A DNA stretch of 64,000 nucleotides from Heliomicrobium gestii (lineage in GTDB: Bacteria; Bacillota; Desulfitobacteriia; Heliobacteriales; Heliobacteriaceae): NCBI RefSeq assembly GCF_009877435.1, contig NZ_WXEX01000005.1, forward strand, positions 232,397 through 296,396, written 5' to 3'. Shown here in pieces: positions 36,404-44,728 of this stretch. The notes beneath the pieces were generated by a model. The model saw only the letters and a list, made by a program, of their open reading frames with translations, searched no databases and had not been told where the DNA came from. A program made the position numbers and the translations under genes. Every line of letters starts with the position of its first letter. The first letter of the stretch is position 1.

Positions 36404-37315
36404 CTAGTTGCCCCTCTGCACGTCAGTGGCAGGGGCATCCTCGGTCACCCTCTGGGCGATGTCGCTCCAAATTCTCCTGATGGCGTCGCCGGCGGCCGAT
36501 GGCGACGTTTCGACGATGGCGCATCCGGCCAGTTGGGCGACCACCATCTGGGTGTCAAAGGGGATCTCGCCGAAAAAAGGGAGCGCCTCGTCGCGGCAAT
36601 AGGCCTTGATGCGAGCGGTCATGTCTCCGTTTAAGTCGGCCTTGTTGATGACGACGCCGCAAGGGCGGCGGAAATGGCGAACCACCTCGACGACACGACG
36701 CAGGTCATGGAGACCCGACACGGTCGGTTCGGTCACCAGGACAACGAGATCCGTTCCGGTGATCGAGGCGATGACCGGGCAGCCGGTGCCGGGACAGCCG
36801 TCGATGAGCACAAAGGCCCTTCCTTGCTCCTCCGCTATCGCCTGAGCGCGCCTGCGAACCTTGGTCACCAGTTGGCCGCTCGCCTCTTCGGCCACACCCA
36901 GTCGGGCATGGACGAAGGGACCGAAGCGGGTTGTCGACACATAGAGTTCACCGGCCTGTTTCGGTGTCAGCGTCAATGCTTCGCCGGGGCAGACATCGAC
37001 GCAACAGCCGCAGCCTTCGCAGGCAAAGGGCGCCAGGGCGATCGCCGGGCCGGAAGGGTCTACGGTGAGGGCGGCGAAGCGGCAGACCTTGATGCACCGG
37101 CCGCAAAAGAGGCAGGCCGCTTTGTTCCAGCGAAGGGTCCGCCCGCTCTCAAAGGGTTCGCGCGCCTCGATCTCCGGTCGCAGGAGCAGGTGCAGATCGG
37201 CGGCGTCGACGTCACAGTCGGCAAAGAGGGCCCCTTCGGCCAGGGCGGCGAAAGCGGCGACCAGGGATGTTTTCCCGGTGCCGCCCTTGCCGGAGAGCAC
37301 CGCGATCTGCTTCAT
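36404..37315 (-). CDS. MinD-superfamily ATPase with inserted two-cluster ferredoxin domain (1)
   Basis: 303 residues: deviant Walker A SGKGGTGKTS, then an inserted ferredoxin domain with CLFCGRCIKVC and CEGCGCCVDVC (two [4Fe-4S] clusters), then the rest of the ATPase with VLIDGCPGTGCPV. These paired proteins occur as adjacent genes in many anaerobes and are thought to act in Fe-S cluster or redox-linked processes. The gene overlaps the upstream paralogue by 4 bases. Confidence 0.92.
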   Translation of the reverse strand: MKQIAVLSGKGGTGKTSLVAAFAALAEGALFADCDVDAADLHLLLRPEIEAREPFESGRTLRWNKAACLFCGRCIKVCRFAALTVDPSGPAIALAPFACEGCGCCVDVCPGEALTLTPKQAGELYVSTTRFGPFVHARLGVAEEASGQLVTKVRRRAQAIAEEQGRAFVLIDGCPGTGCPVIASITGTDLVVLVTEPTVSGLHDLRRVVEVVRHFRRPCGVVINKADLNGDMTARIKAYCRDEALPFFGEIPFDTQMVVAQLAGCAIVETSPSAAGDAIRRIWSDIAQRVTEDAPATDVQRGN

Positions 37316-38172
37316 CGGTACACCTCCTCGCCAAGGCGTTGCCAGAGCCGCCGAAAGGCGGTTTCCATCGCCGGCAGTTCCCGCACCGGCAGCTTGCCCT
37401 CTGCGTAGACCTGGGCCACCTGCCGATCAAAGGGCAACTCCATGAGCACGGGAATCCCTTCCCGCAGACAGTAGTCGCAGACGCGGCGATCGCCCAGGTC
37501 GGCGCGGTTGATGATCACACCGAAGGCAAGACCCATGGTTCGGGCCATGGACACGGCCAGTTGCAGGTCATGGAGCCCAAAGGGCGTCGCTTCGGTGACG
37601 AGCAGGAGGTAGTCGACGCCGTCGATGGCGCTGACCACCGGGCAGGACGTGCCGGGCGGGGCGTCAATGATCACAAGGCGTTCTTCCTCACCCGACGCGT
37701 CTTGCAGGCGGCGGCGCACCTCGCGGATGAGGGGCGGGCTTTTGGCCTCACCGATGTCGAGCAGGCCGTACATCAGGTGAATCCCTTCGATATCGCCTTG
37801 ATGAATCGTCCCGACCGGCCGCTCCACTTCGGTGATGGCCCTGGCCGGGCAGTGGCGTCGGCAGCCGCCGCAGGCGTGACAGTTTTCGGGAAAGAGCATG
37901 GGCTTGCCTTTCACCATAATCAACGCCTGGAAGCGACAGACGTCGCGGCAGCGGCCGCAACCGACGCATCGTTCCAAATCGAAGGCAGGCATGGGCACGC
38001 CGAAGGAATGGACGGTTTCATTATCAGGGGAAAGGAAGAGATGCGCGTTCGGCTCTTCTACGTCACAGTCGGCCAATCGAATAGGAACCTCCGCCGCGGC
38101 GGCCAGGTTCACGGCGACGGTCGTCTTGCCGGTGCCGCCTTTCCCCGACGCGATGGCAATGGTGGGTTTCAT
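37312..38172 (-). CDS. MinD-superfamily ATPase with inserted two-cluster ferredoxin domain (2)
   Basis: 286 residues, paralogous to its downstream neighbour: Walker A SGKGGTGKTT, ferredoxin insert CVGCGRCRDVC and CHACGGCRRHC, and VIIDAPPGTSCPVV. It overlaps both padR (4 bases) and the next ATPase gene (4 bases), so the three are translated as a unit; a heterodimer is likely. Confidence 0.92.
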   Translation of the reverse strand: MKPTIAIASGKGGTGKTTVAVNLAAAAEVPIRLADCDVEEPNAHLFLSPDNETVHSFGVPMPAFDLERCVGCGRCRDVCRFQALIMVKGKPMLFPENCHACGGCRRHCPARAITEVERPVGTIHQGDIEGIHLMYGLLDIGEAKSPPLIREVRRRLQDASGEEERLVIIDAPPGTSCPVVSAIDGVDYLLLVTEATPFGLHDLQLAVSMARTMGLAFGVIINRADLGDRRVCDYCLREGIPVLMELPFDRQVAQVYAEGKLPVRELPAMETAFRRLWQRLGEEVYR

Positions 38173-38675
38173 CGGTCATCACCGGCGTGCTGAGCCCCTG
38201 GTGTCTGCTCGCCGATTGTCTCGTCTCGGCCAGGCTCGCCGGCGGTTTCTCCCGCCGTCTTTAAAAAGGTCTCCAGGTCATTTTTTTGCTTGCGCAGCCG
38301 GATCACCCAGGCTTGCAGGTAACTCTCCCCTTCGACGGTCAGGGAGTAGACCTTGCGGGCCGGCCCTCCCTGGCCGGGCTCCAGCCGGGATTCGACCATC
38401 CCTTCCTCTTCCAGCCGCCGCAGGTAGCGGTAAACAACGGCTGGATCGGGCAAGGCGGCGACGAAGGACATCCGCTCCAGTTTTTCCATCAACTCGTACC
38501 CGTGGCACGGGCTCTGTTGCAGGCTCAGGAGCAGACTTGGGAAGACGAGCGAGTCGGAACGGCCGCCGCCGAATCCGCCACCCATGCCGCCGCCGCCACC
38601 GCAGCCGCAGCGACCGCGGCCTCGACCGAGAGCTCTGCCGGGGCCTGGACCGGGACCCTGATCACCTTCAAACAA
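38169..38675 (-). CDS. PadR-family regulator with Gly-rich N-terminus
   Basis: 168 residues. An unusual N-terminal segment of about 40 residues is rich in Gly, Arg and Cys (GRGRCGCGGGGGMGGG). The winged helix follows: SLLLSLQQSPCHGYELMEKLERM and DPAVVYRYLRRLEEEGMVESR. The Gly/Cys tail resembles the start of DUF5320 proteins and may bind metal or an Fe-S cluster. The palindrome upstream of mrp has the canonical PadR core, so this is probably the operon's own regulator. Confidence 0.88.
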   Translation of the reverse strand: MFEGDQGPGPGPGRALGRGRGRCGCGGGGGMGGGFGGGRSDSLVFPSLLLSLQQSPCHGYELMEKLERMSFVAALPDPAVVYRYLRRLEEEGMVESRLEPGQGGPARKVYSLTVEGESYLQAWVIRLRKQKNDLETFLKTAGETAGEPGRDETIGEQTPGAQHAGDDR

Positions 38676-38711
38676 GAACGATTCCTCCTTTTCGTCTACC
38701 CCTGCCGCCCG

Positions 38712-39506
38712 TCACGCTGTTCTGCTGGCGTCGGCGATCCCTCGGGCGATGGCCCGATAGGCGGCGCTCGACGGGCTTTCATCGTTTACTACAATGGGTC
38801 GACCCTCGTCACAAGCCAGCCGGGTCGCCGCTTCCAGGGGGAGCGCGCCGAAAAAGGTCGTGCCCAGCTTCTGGGCCAACGAACCGGCTTGGCCCGGTCC
38901 AAAGATGTCGTATTCGGCTCCGCACTGCGGGCAGGCGAAGCGGGCCATATTTTCGACCAGTCCCAATAGGGATACCTTTGCCCGCGTTGCCATGTGGGCC
39001 AACCGGACCGCCACATGGGCAGCCGATTCCTGGGGCGTCGTGATCACCAACAGCTTCAGTTGGGGTAGTTCGTGCATGATCGTGAGGGCCACGTCACCGG
39101 TGCCCGGCGGCAGGTCGATGAGGAGGTAGTCGAGTTCCCCCCAGTTCACGTTGTGAATGAACCGCTTCAGGATGCCGCTCACGATGGGACCACGCCAGAT
39201 CAGCGGGAGCTCTTCCTGTCCCGTGAACAGCCCCATCGAGATCATTTTCACTCCCCAGGCTGTCACAGGCTCCAGCACTTCCCCATTGAAATCGGCCGGC
39301 GCGATCGTCCCGACGCCCAATAGACGGCATACGCTGTAGCCCAGGATATCTGCGTCGAGGAGGCCGACCCGATAGCCGGAACGGGCCAGCGCAACGGCGA
39401 GGTTGACGGTGACGGTGGACTTGCCGACACCCCCTTTCCCGCTCCCAACGGCGATAACAGGGGTTTCGCGCCATCGTTCAGACAATTGAATCCCCTCCGT
39501 ATCCAT
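38712..39506 (-). CDS. Mrp/NBP35-type Fe-S carrier ATPase
   Basis: 264 residues: Walker A VGSGKGGVGKST, switch segments DADILGYSV and LIDLPPGTGDVALT, and the C-terminal CPQC pair (RFACPQCGAEYDIFG) that bridges an Fe-S cluster between two subunits. It is the first gene of an eight-gene leftward operon and lies directly downstream of a PadR-type operator. Confidence 0.92.
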   Translation of the reverse strand: MDTEGIQLSERWRETPVIAVGSGKGGVGKSTVTVNLAVALARSGYRVGLLDADILGYSVCRLLGVGTIAPADFNGEVLEPVTAWGVKMISMGLFTGQEELPLIWRGPIVSGILKRFIHNVNWGELDYLLIDLPPGTGDVALTIMHELPQLKLLVITTPQESAAHVAVRLAHMATRAKVSLLGLVENMARFACPQCGAEYDIFGPGQAGSLAQKLGTTFFGALPLEAATRLACDEGRPIVVNDESPSSAAYRAIARGIADASRTA

Positions 39507-39517
39507 CCACCATTATC

Positions 39518-39557
39518 AGTAGTGTTTCCATGTATCTAGTGACATAGTATCACTACT
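39518..39557 (-). promoter_or_regulatory. PadR operator/promoter of the mrp operon
   Basis: An imperfect 40-base palindrome: outer arms AGTAGTG (39518-39524) and CACTACT (39551-39557) around ATGT-N8-ACAT (39530-39545), the classical PadR core. It sits 12 bases before the mrp start codon, so a bound repressor would block initiation. Confidence 0.75.
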
Positions 39558-39809
39558 AAAAAACCATGTCAATGCCATCGCTGGGGTAATTTGTATCTCC
39601 ACCCATGAATGCGCCACTGCGCGCCTGAGATGACGGCCAGGGCCCAATGGCGCTGTCAACGGGCATTTGCCTTCGAGCACCATGGGGCGACTGAATGATG
39701 GGTTAGGATAGTGGGTTAGAGATGGTGGGTTTGATTGGTCGATTCGAATGATCGATTTGATGGGGGATTTGAAGGTGACTCGGAAACTCAACTGGGAAAG
39801 CACGGAAAA
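39558..39809. other. Spacer between the mrp and dha operons
   Basis: I see no supported gene here. Short open frames on both strands lack ribosome binding sites and known domains. A GGGTT/GATTTGAT-rich low-complexity patch lies at about 39690-39775. Confidence 0.5.
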
Positions 39810-39851
39810 AGGACCGTCACACCTGGCAATGCCCGCTGGTGTAACGGTCCT
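39810..39851 (-). terminator. Terminator of the dha-PTS operon
   Basis: A stem of 8 plus 5 bp (39810-39817 with 39844-39851; 39818-39823 with 39838-39842) is followed leftward by TTTTT, about 60 bases after the EI stop. Confidence 0.8.
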
Positions 39852-39910
39852 CTTCATTTACAGAATGGCGAACGGGTGCTCAATGGGCGAAGGCTCGCCG
39901 GCTAACCCAC

Positions 39911-41686
39911 TTACGCCGATGGGGGCGTGCGCATTTCTTCCAGATAGGCCCGGATAGCGGCGGCATCATCGAGGGCGAGCGCGGCGTCCCGCAGCGACCG
40001 GGCCTCGGCGGTGGAGAGGCGACGGATGACCGCCTTGACCCGCGGAATCGACGGAGCGCTCATGCTCAGTTCGTCGATGCCCATGCCGACCAGAAGGGGC
40101 GTCGCCAGGGGATCGCCGGCCATCTCGCCGCACATGCCCACCCAGATCCCCTGCCGGCGCGCCGCCTGGATGGTGGCGTCGATGAGCCGGAGCACAGCGG
40201 GATGAAAGTGGCTGTACAGGGACGCCACCTTCGCGTTGCCCCGATCGACCGCAAGGGTGTACTGGACGAGATCATTCGTGCCGATGCTGAAGAAATCACA
40301 GGCCGGCGCCAAGAGGTGCGCCGTGGCGGCAGCCGCCGGGGTCTCGATCATGATGCCGACGGGGACATGGGCGGCAAATGGGCGCCCCTCCGCGGTCAGT
40401 TCCGTCGCCGCCTCGGCCACAAGGGCGCGGGCCTGGCGAATTTCGCCGGCGCTGATCACCATGGGGAGCATAATGGCCACTTTTCCATGGCAACCGGCCC
40501 GGAGGATGGCCTTTACCTGAGTCCGGAACAGTTCGGTCCGTTCCAGGCTGATGCGGATGGCCCGCCAGCCCAAAAAGGGGTTGTGCTCTTTGGCGATTGC
40601 CAGGTGGGGGAGGGGCTTGTCGCCGCCGATGTCAAGGGTGCGGATGACACAGATGTGACCGCCGCAGCCCTCGGCCGCCTGGCGATAGGCGAGAAACTGC
40701 TCCTCTTCGCTCGGAAAGGTGTCCCGCCCCATAAAGAGAAACTCGCTGCGAAACAGGCCGACGCCTTCGGCCCCCAGCGCCCGGGCATTCTCCACCTCGC
40801 CCGGCACGCCGATGTTGGCCGCCAGTTGGACCGTCACCCCGTCCCGGGTGACAGCCGGCAAGGCGGCCTCCGCCAAATCCCGCTGCCGTCGCTCCGCCTG
40901 CTCGGCGATCCGCGCAAGGGCGGCGTGGCGCTCCGGCGCAGGGGGCGACAGGCTCACCTCGCCCGTTGCGCCGTCGACGATAACCTCCGCCCCGTCGGGG
41001 ATCTGCTCTAGGGCATCACCGAGGCCGACGACGGTGACAATCCCCCGGGCTTTGGCGATGATGACAGCATGAGAGGTGGTGCTCCCTTGTCCCAGGAGCA
41101 GGGCTTGCAGTCGCCCCGGCGGGTAGGCGGCCACCACGGAGGGCTCGATATCGGGTGCGCAGAGTACAACAGCGCTCGCTGCGCCATGAGAGTCTTGGAC
41201 GTTTTGCGCGTCTTGCGCGCCATCGTCCGGCGTCTCGGGCGGTTCGACGTTCTCGCGATCCACACCGAGCAGCAGCCCGGCGACGCGGCGGCCAATGTCC
41301 CGGACGTCGGCCGCCCGCTCCCGCAGATAGGGATCATCGAGGGACGCAAACAATCCGGCATAGGCTTCACAGGCTTCGATCACCGCCGGGGGAGCGCCTA
41401 TGCCCTCCCGGATTTTTTCCCCAATGCCTTCGATCAGTCCCGGGTCATCGAGCATCAGCAAATGGGCGTCCATAATGGCGGCCAGGGTGTCGTCAACGGC
41501 CGGACCGGAGCGGATCGCCAGCAACTGGCCTTTTGCGCCAGCGAGCGCACGCTCCAGCCTGGCCGCCTCTTCGTCAACGGTTCCGGGAACATAGCGGTCC
41601 AACCATGCCGTCAAGTCCTGAGCCGGACGCTTGATCCGGCCCAGGGCGACACCGGTCACCACGCCTCTGCCAATCAAGGTTGTCAC
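39911..41686 (-). CDS. ptsI: Phosphoenolpyruvate-protein phosphotransferase (EI)
   Basis: 591 residues. The phosphohistidine domain has LGQGSTTSHAVIIAKARG (active His). The C-terminal PEP-binding barrel has GVGLFRSEFLFMGRD, RTLDIGGDKPLP, GTNDLVQYTLAVDR and the catalytic-Cys segment GMCGEMAGD. A 25-residue Asp/Gln-rich insert interrupts the N-terminal domain. It lies 9 bases after HPr and starts with GTG. EI phosphorylates HPr, which passes phosphate to DhaM. No sugar EII genes are present in the window, so this EI appears to serve dihydroxyacetone. Confidence 0.95.
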   Translation of the reverse strand: MTTLIGRGVVTGVALGRIKRPAQDLTAWLDRYVPGTVDEEAARLERALAGAKGQLLAIRSGPAVDDTLAAIMDAHLLMLDDPGLIEGIGEKIREGIGAPPAVIEACEAYAGLFASLDDPYLRERAADVRDIGRRVAGLLLGVDRENVEPPETPDDGAQDAQNVQDSHGAASAVVLCAPDIEPSVVAAYPPGRLQALLLGQGSTTSHAVIIAKARGIVTVVGLGDALEQIPDGAEVIVDGATGEVSLSPPAPERHAALARIAEQAERRQRDLAEAALPAVTRDGVTVQLAANIGVPGEVENARALGAEGVGLFRSEFLFMGRDTFPSEEEQFLAYRQAAEGCGGHICVIRTLDIGGDKPLPHLAIAKEHNPFLGWRAIRISLERTELFRTQVKAILRAGCHGKVAIMLPMVISAGEIRQARALVAEAATELTAEGRPFAAHVPVGIMIETPAAAATAHLLAPACDFFSIGTNDLVQYTLAVDRGNAKVASLYSHFHPAVLRLIDATIQAARRQGIWVGMCGEMAGDPLATPLLVGMGIDELSMSAPSIPRVKAVIRRLSTAEARSLRDAALALDDAAAIRAYLEEMRTPPSA

Positions 41687-41695
41687 CGCCGCTCC

Positions 41696-41962
41696 CTACC
41701 CTTCGCCGAATTTGCTCTCAACCAGCGCCTGCAAGGCGGCCAAGCATTCGGCTTCGTCTTCGCCGTCGGCGGACACCGTAAAGGCGGCGCCGTGTTTCAG
41801 TCCCAGGGTCATGACGTTCAAAATACTCTTGGCATCGGCGGTCTTGCCGCCGGCGATGATCCGGACTTTGCTTTTAAACCGGGCGGCTGTCTGGACAAAC
41901 TGGGCCGCCGGCCGCGCGTGCAGGCCCGTGGGATTCGTCAGGACCAGCTGAATCTCGGTCAA
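41696..41962 (-). CDS. ptsH: Phosphocarrier protein HPr
   Basis: 88 residues from the TTG at 41962, with GAGGGGGG upstream; the frame extends to 42007 but family alignment supports the TTG. The active-site histidine is H15 (TGLHARPAA) and the regulatory serine S46 (DAKSILNVMTLGL) is present, so HPr kinase control is possible. It transfers phosphate from EI to DhaM. Confidence 0.93.
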   Translation of the reverse strand: MTEIQLVLTNPTGLHARPAAQFVQTAARFKSKVRIIAGGKTADAKSILNVMTLGLKHGAAFTVSADGEDEAECLAALQALVESKFGEG

Positions 41963-42125
41963 CGGAAACACCCCCCTCGGGCTTGGTAAATTGGAATGGA
42001 ACGGCATGCTCGCCCTCGTTGCATAGCAAACATCATTACGTAACGAACATCATCACGTAGCAAAAGTCGTTACCCGACTGAAGTTGTCTAGGCAACACAA
42101 GACAGCGATACCGCTTGGCTTAAAA

Positions 42126-42521
42126 CTACAGAATCTTGCGCATCTCCCGGGCGCCTTCGGCGGTGGCGAGCACCTGTTCCAGCAGGCTGCCGACAGATGC
42201 CTCGACAACGGCGCTGATGGCCCCTTCCAGGATCGGCGCGTCGGCGACGCGGACCTTCGCCCGCATCGATTCGTCGAGCAGTTCCAGGGCCATGTCGGTG
42301 CTGAGGACGGCGCTGCCCAGATCGACGAGAACGAGCACGCCGTCGTCGCTCCAGGCGGCCTGAATGGCTTCACTCACCCGGACGGCGTCGGTGCCGATGG
42401 ACCCGTCGGCCATGCCGCCGGCGGCCAGGATTTTTTGATCGGCCCTTGCCATCTGACCGGCCAGGTCACAGATGCCCTCGGCGACTTTGGCGCTGTGGGA
42501 GACGATCACGATGCCAACCAT
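42126..42521 (-). CDS. dhaM: Dihydroxyacetone kinase phosphoryl-donor subunit DhaM (EIIA-like)
   Basis: 131 residues, a single EIIA-mannose-like domain with the phosphorylated histidine H9 in VIVSHSAKVAEG and the LVDLGSAVLSTDMALELL core. The long E. coli DhaM also contains HPr and EI-like modules; here these are separate genes just downstream. The gene is 12 bases after dhaL. Confidence 0.94.
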   Translation of the reverse strand: MVGIVIVSHSAKVAEGICDLAGQMARADQKILAAGGMADGSIGTDAVRVSEAIQAAWSDDGVLVLVDLGSAVLSTDMALELLDESMRAKVRVADAPILEGAISAVVEASVGSLLEQVLATAEGAREMRKIL

Positions 42522-42533
42522 GCCGCGCCTCCT

Positions 42534-43163
42534 TTACTGCGCCTTGCGGCAAAAATCGGTGATGGTGGCGAGGAGGATCGTGGACGACGTGGCGCCAGGA
42601 TCTTGATGCCCTAGGCTCCGTTCGCCGAGGTAACTGGCCCGCCCCTTGGTGGCGATGATGGTCTTGGTAAAGGCCACACCCTGCCGGGCCGCTTCGGTGG
42701 CTGCTTCCAGGCAGTCGACGAGCGGCTTTTGGGCCTCCAAACTCTCGACAAAGGCGTCAAAGGCCGGTTCGAGGGCGTCGAGCATCGTCTTCTCGCCCCG
42801 GGCGGCTTTCCCCCGGTCCTTGATCCCCTGGATGGCGGCGGCCAGCATCTGTTTGACCGTCTCACCGTCCAGCTCTGTCTTGCCTTGGGCCGCCCCGGCG
42901 GCGCGCATGAAGGCCGTGCCGTAGAGGGGGCCTGACGCGCCGCCGACAGTGGAAATCAAGGTCATGCCGGTCGTCTTCAGCAGGGCGCCGATGTCGGCGC
43001 CGGGCGCGGCGGTCACCTTCGCCCGCACCGCTTCGACGCCGCGGGCCATGTTGATGCCGTGGTCGGCGTCGCCGATGGCGGCGTCGAGCGAGGTCAGAAA
43101 CTCTTTATTTTCCACGATGGCGTCTGCCACCGCCCCGATCAGGTCAATCGCTCGGTTGTTCAA
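42534..43163 (-). CDS. dhaL: Dihydroxyacetone kinase ADP-binding subunit DhaL
   Basis: 209 residues from the TTG at 43163, behind GGAGGTGA; the frame is open to 43319 but this start gives the family length and sequence (MNNRAIDLIGAVADAIVENK). Nucleotide-binding motifs are AIGDADHGINMARG and TVGGASGPLYGTAF. DhaL carries a tightly bound ADP that DhaM rephosphorylates, and phosphorylates the dihydroxyacetone held by DhaK. Confidence 0.94.
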   Translation of the reverse strand: MNNRAIDLIGAVADAIVENKEFLTSLDAAIGDADHGINMARGVEAVRAKVTAAPGADIGALLKTTGMTLISTVGGASGPLYGTAFMRAAGAAQGKTELDGETVKQMLAAAIQGIKDRGKAARGEKTMLDALEPAFDAFVESLEAQKPLVDCLEAATEAARQGVAFTKTIIATKGRASYLGERSLGHQDPGATSSTILLATITDFCRKAQ

Positions 43164-43333
43164 CCGGGTCACCTCCATAAGCGCCGGGTCTGCGCCGGCT
43201 CGATGGGAAACAGGGACTGGCGCAGGCAGCGGAAACGCCGTTGCCCGTCGGTTGCGCCTGCGTCCACAGGTTTTCAGCCGACCGCTTCGGCATTTCGCCG
43301 GCGCCGACGCCAGCCGCAAAACAATCGTTGTGG

Positions 43334-44338
43334 TTAGAACTGCACCAAGGCCGGCGTGTCGGCGGGAGCCAGCAGCAGTTCTTTCAGTTCGGCGTCCAGC
43401 TTCAGCAGTGTGATGGAGAAGCCGGCCATCTCCAGGGAGGTCATGTAGTTGCCCACAAAGGTCTTGGCGATCTGGATGCCTTTGCCGCCGAGGACCTCAG
43501 CCACCTTGCGGTTGACCACATAGAGTTCCATCAAGGGGGTGGCGCCGAGGCCGTTCACCAGGACGGCCACTTCGTCGCCGGCGGCGGGGGCCATGTCGGC
43601 CAGGATCTTATCGAGCAGGTGGGCCGCCGTTTGATCGGCGCTGCCGATGGCTTCGCGGTGGGTGCCCGGCTCGCCGTGGATGCCCATGCCGATCTCCACT
43701 TCATCTTCGGCCAGGGTGAAGCTTGGTTTGCCCGCCGCCGGCACGGTGCAAGGCGAGAGGGCCATGCCCATGGAGCGCACATTGGCGACCACTTTGTCGG
43801 CGACCGCTTTGACTTCTTCCAGGCTGGCGCCCGTTTCCGCCTTGGCGCCGGCGATCTTATGGACGAAGACGGTGCCGGCGATGCCGCGGCGGCCCGTGGT
43901 CCAAGTGCTGTTTTCGACGGCCACGTCGTCGTTGACGACGACCTTGGCCACCTTAATGTTTTCGGCTTCGGCCATCTCGGCGGCCATTTCGAAGTTCATG
44001 ATGTCGCCGGTATAGTTTTTGATCACCAGCAGGACGCCTTTGCCGCTGTCAACGGCCTTGACGGCCTCATAGACCTGGTCGGGCGTCGGAGAGGTGAAAA
44101 CAGCGCCGGCCACCGCGCCGTCGAGCATGCCGCGACCGACAAAGCCGCCGTGGGACGGTTCATGACCGCTGCCGCCGCCGCTGACCAGGGCAACCTTGCC
44201 GGCAACCGGGGCGTTGGCCCGGACGATGACGTCGAACCCTTCGACCCGCTTCACATATTGGGGATGGGCGAGAACGATGCCCTGGAGCATTTCTTCGACG
44301 ACCTGTTCCGCGTTGTTGATGACCTTTTTCACTGTCAT
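43334..44338 (-). CDS. dhaK: Dihydroxyacetone kinase substrate-binding subunit DhaK
   Basis: 334 residues from the ATG at 44338 (a GTG at 44332 has better spacing to GGAGG). Motifs include VSGGGSGHEPSHGGFVG and the substrate-binding histidine H221 in GMGIHGEPG, which forms a hemiaminal with dihydroxyacetone. It is the first gene of dhaK-dhaL-dhaM-ptsH-ptsI and is preceded by a sigma-54 promoter. Confidence 0.95.
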   Translation of the reverse strand: MTVKKVINNAEQVVEEMLQGIVLAHPQYVKRVEGFDVIVRANAPVAGKVALVSGGGSGHEPSHGGFVGRGMLDGAVAGAVFTSPTPDQVYEAVKAVDSGKGVLLVIKNYTGDIMNFEMAAEMAEAENIKVAKVVVNDDVAVENSTWTTGRRGIAGTVFVHKIAGAKAETGASLEEVKAVADKVVANVRSMGMALSPCTVPAAGKPSFTLAEDEVEIGMGIHGEPGTHREAIGSADQTAAHLLDKILADMAPAAGDEVAVLVNGLGATPLMELYVVNRKVAEVLGGKGIQIAKTFVGNYMTSLEMAGFSITLLKLDAELKELLLAPADTPALVQF

Positions 44339-44683
44339 CCGCCTCCATGTTTTTTTATTTTTGTCGCAGGGCGGGGGGTAGGAGCGCCTTGTCTCCTGAG
44401 AAAAATCGTCGCCCGGCACACCTTGTCATTTGTTATTGCAAGAATCATGCCAACGAGTCGATTGCCTCGGGAGGCATTTGATTTTGTATCGAAAACCGGC
44501 GCACCGACGGCATCGCCGCGAGCCGCCTACGCCGCGCCCCTCGCGCATGGACGGGGCCTTTGCCGATCGATCGTCCCCTGAAGCCCGGCGCGCTCCGACC
44601 ATTCGCCGGCTCGGTTCCCGGCGACGACATCCGCTTTCACGGGTGCTTTGTCGCAACCCGCCAAGGCCGAAAGGGCCCTCATT
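44339..44683. other. dhaK promoter region
   Basis: There is no gene. It contains the -24/-12 element at 44437-44453, a 14-base palindrome TGCCTC-GG-GAGGCA at 44463-44476 just upstream of it, and GC-rich sequence up to the regulator terminator where activator sites would be expected. Confidence 0.5.
44437..44453 (-). promoter_or_regulatory. Sigma-54 (-24/-12) promoter of the dha operon
   Basis: The minus strand reads TTGGCATGATTCTTGCA, matching the sigma-54 consensus YTGGCACGRNNNTTGCW at every fixed position except one C to T. It lies about 100 bases upstream of dhaK and points toward it. The adjacent gene encodes a GAFTGA-containing activator. Confidence 0.85.
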
Positions 44684-44728
44684 GGGAAAAAGTATCAACA
44701 GCAGGCTCAACCGTTGATACTTTTTCCC
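44684..44728 (-). terminator. Terminator overlapping the end of the sigma-54 activator gene
   Basis: A perfect 16-bp stem (44684-44699 with 44713-44728). The 5' arm on the transcript encodes the last codons of the activator, so the stop codon lies in the loop region. A T-rich arm follows. Confidence 0.75.

Noticed and set aside
39516..39957. Short frames on both strands between mrp and ptsI
   Set aside because: They overlap the PadR palindrome and the dha terminator and have no ribosome binding site or conserved features.
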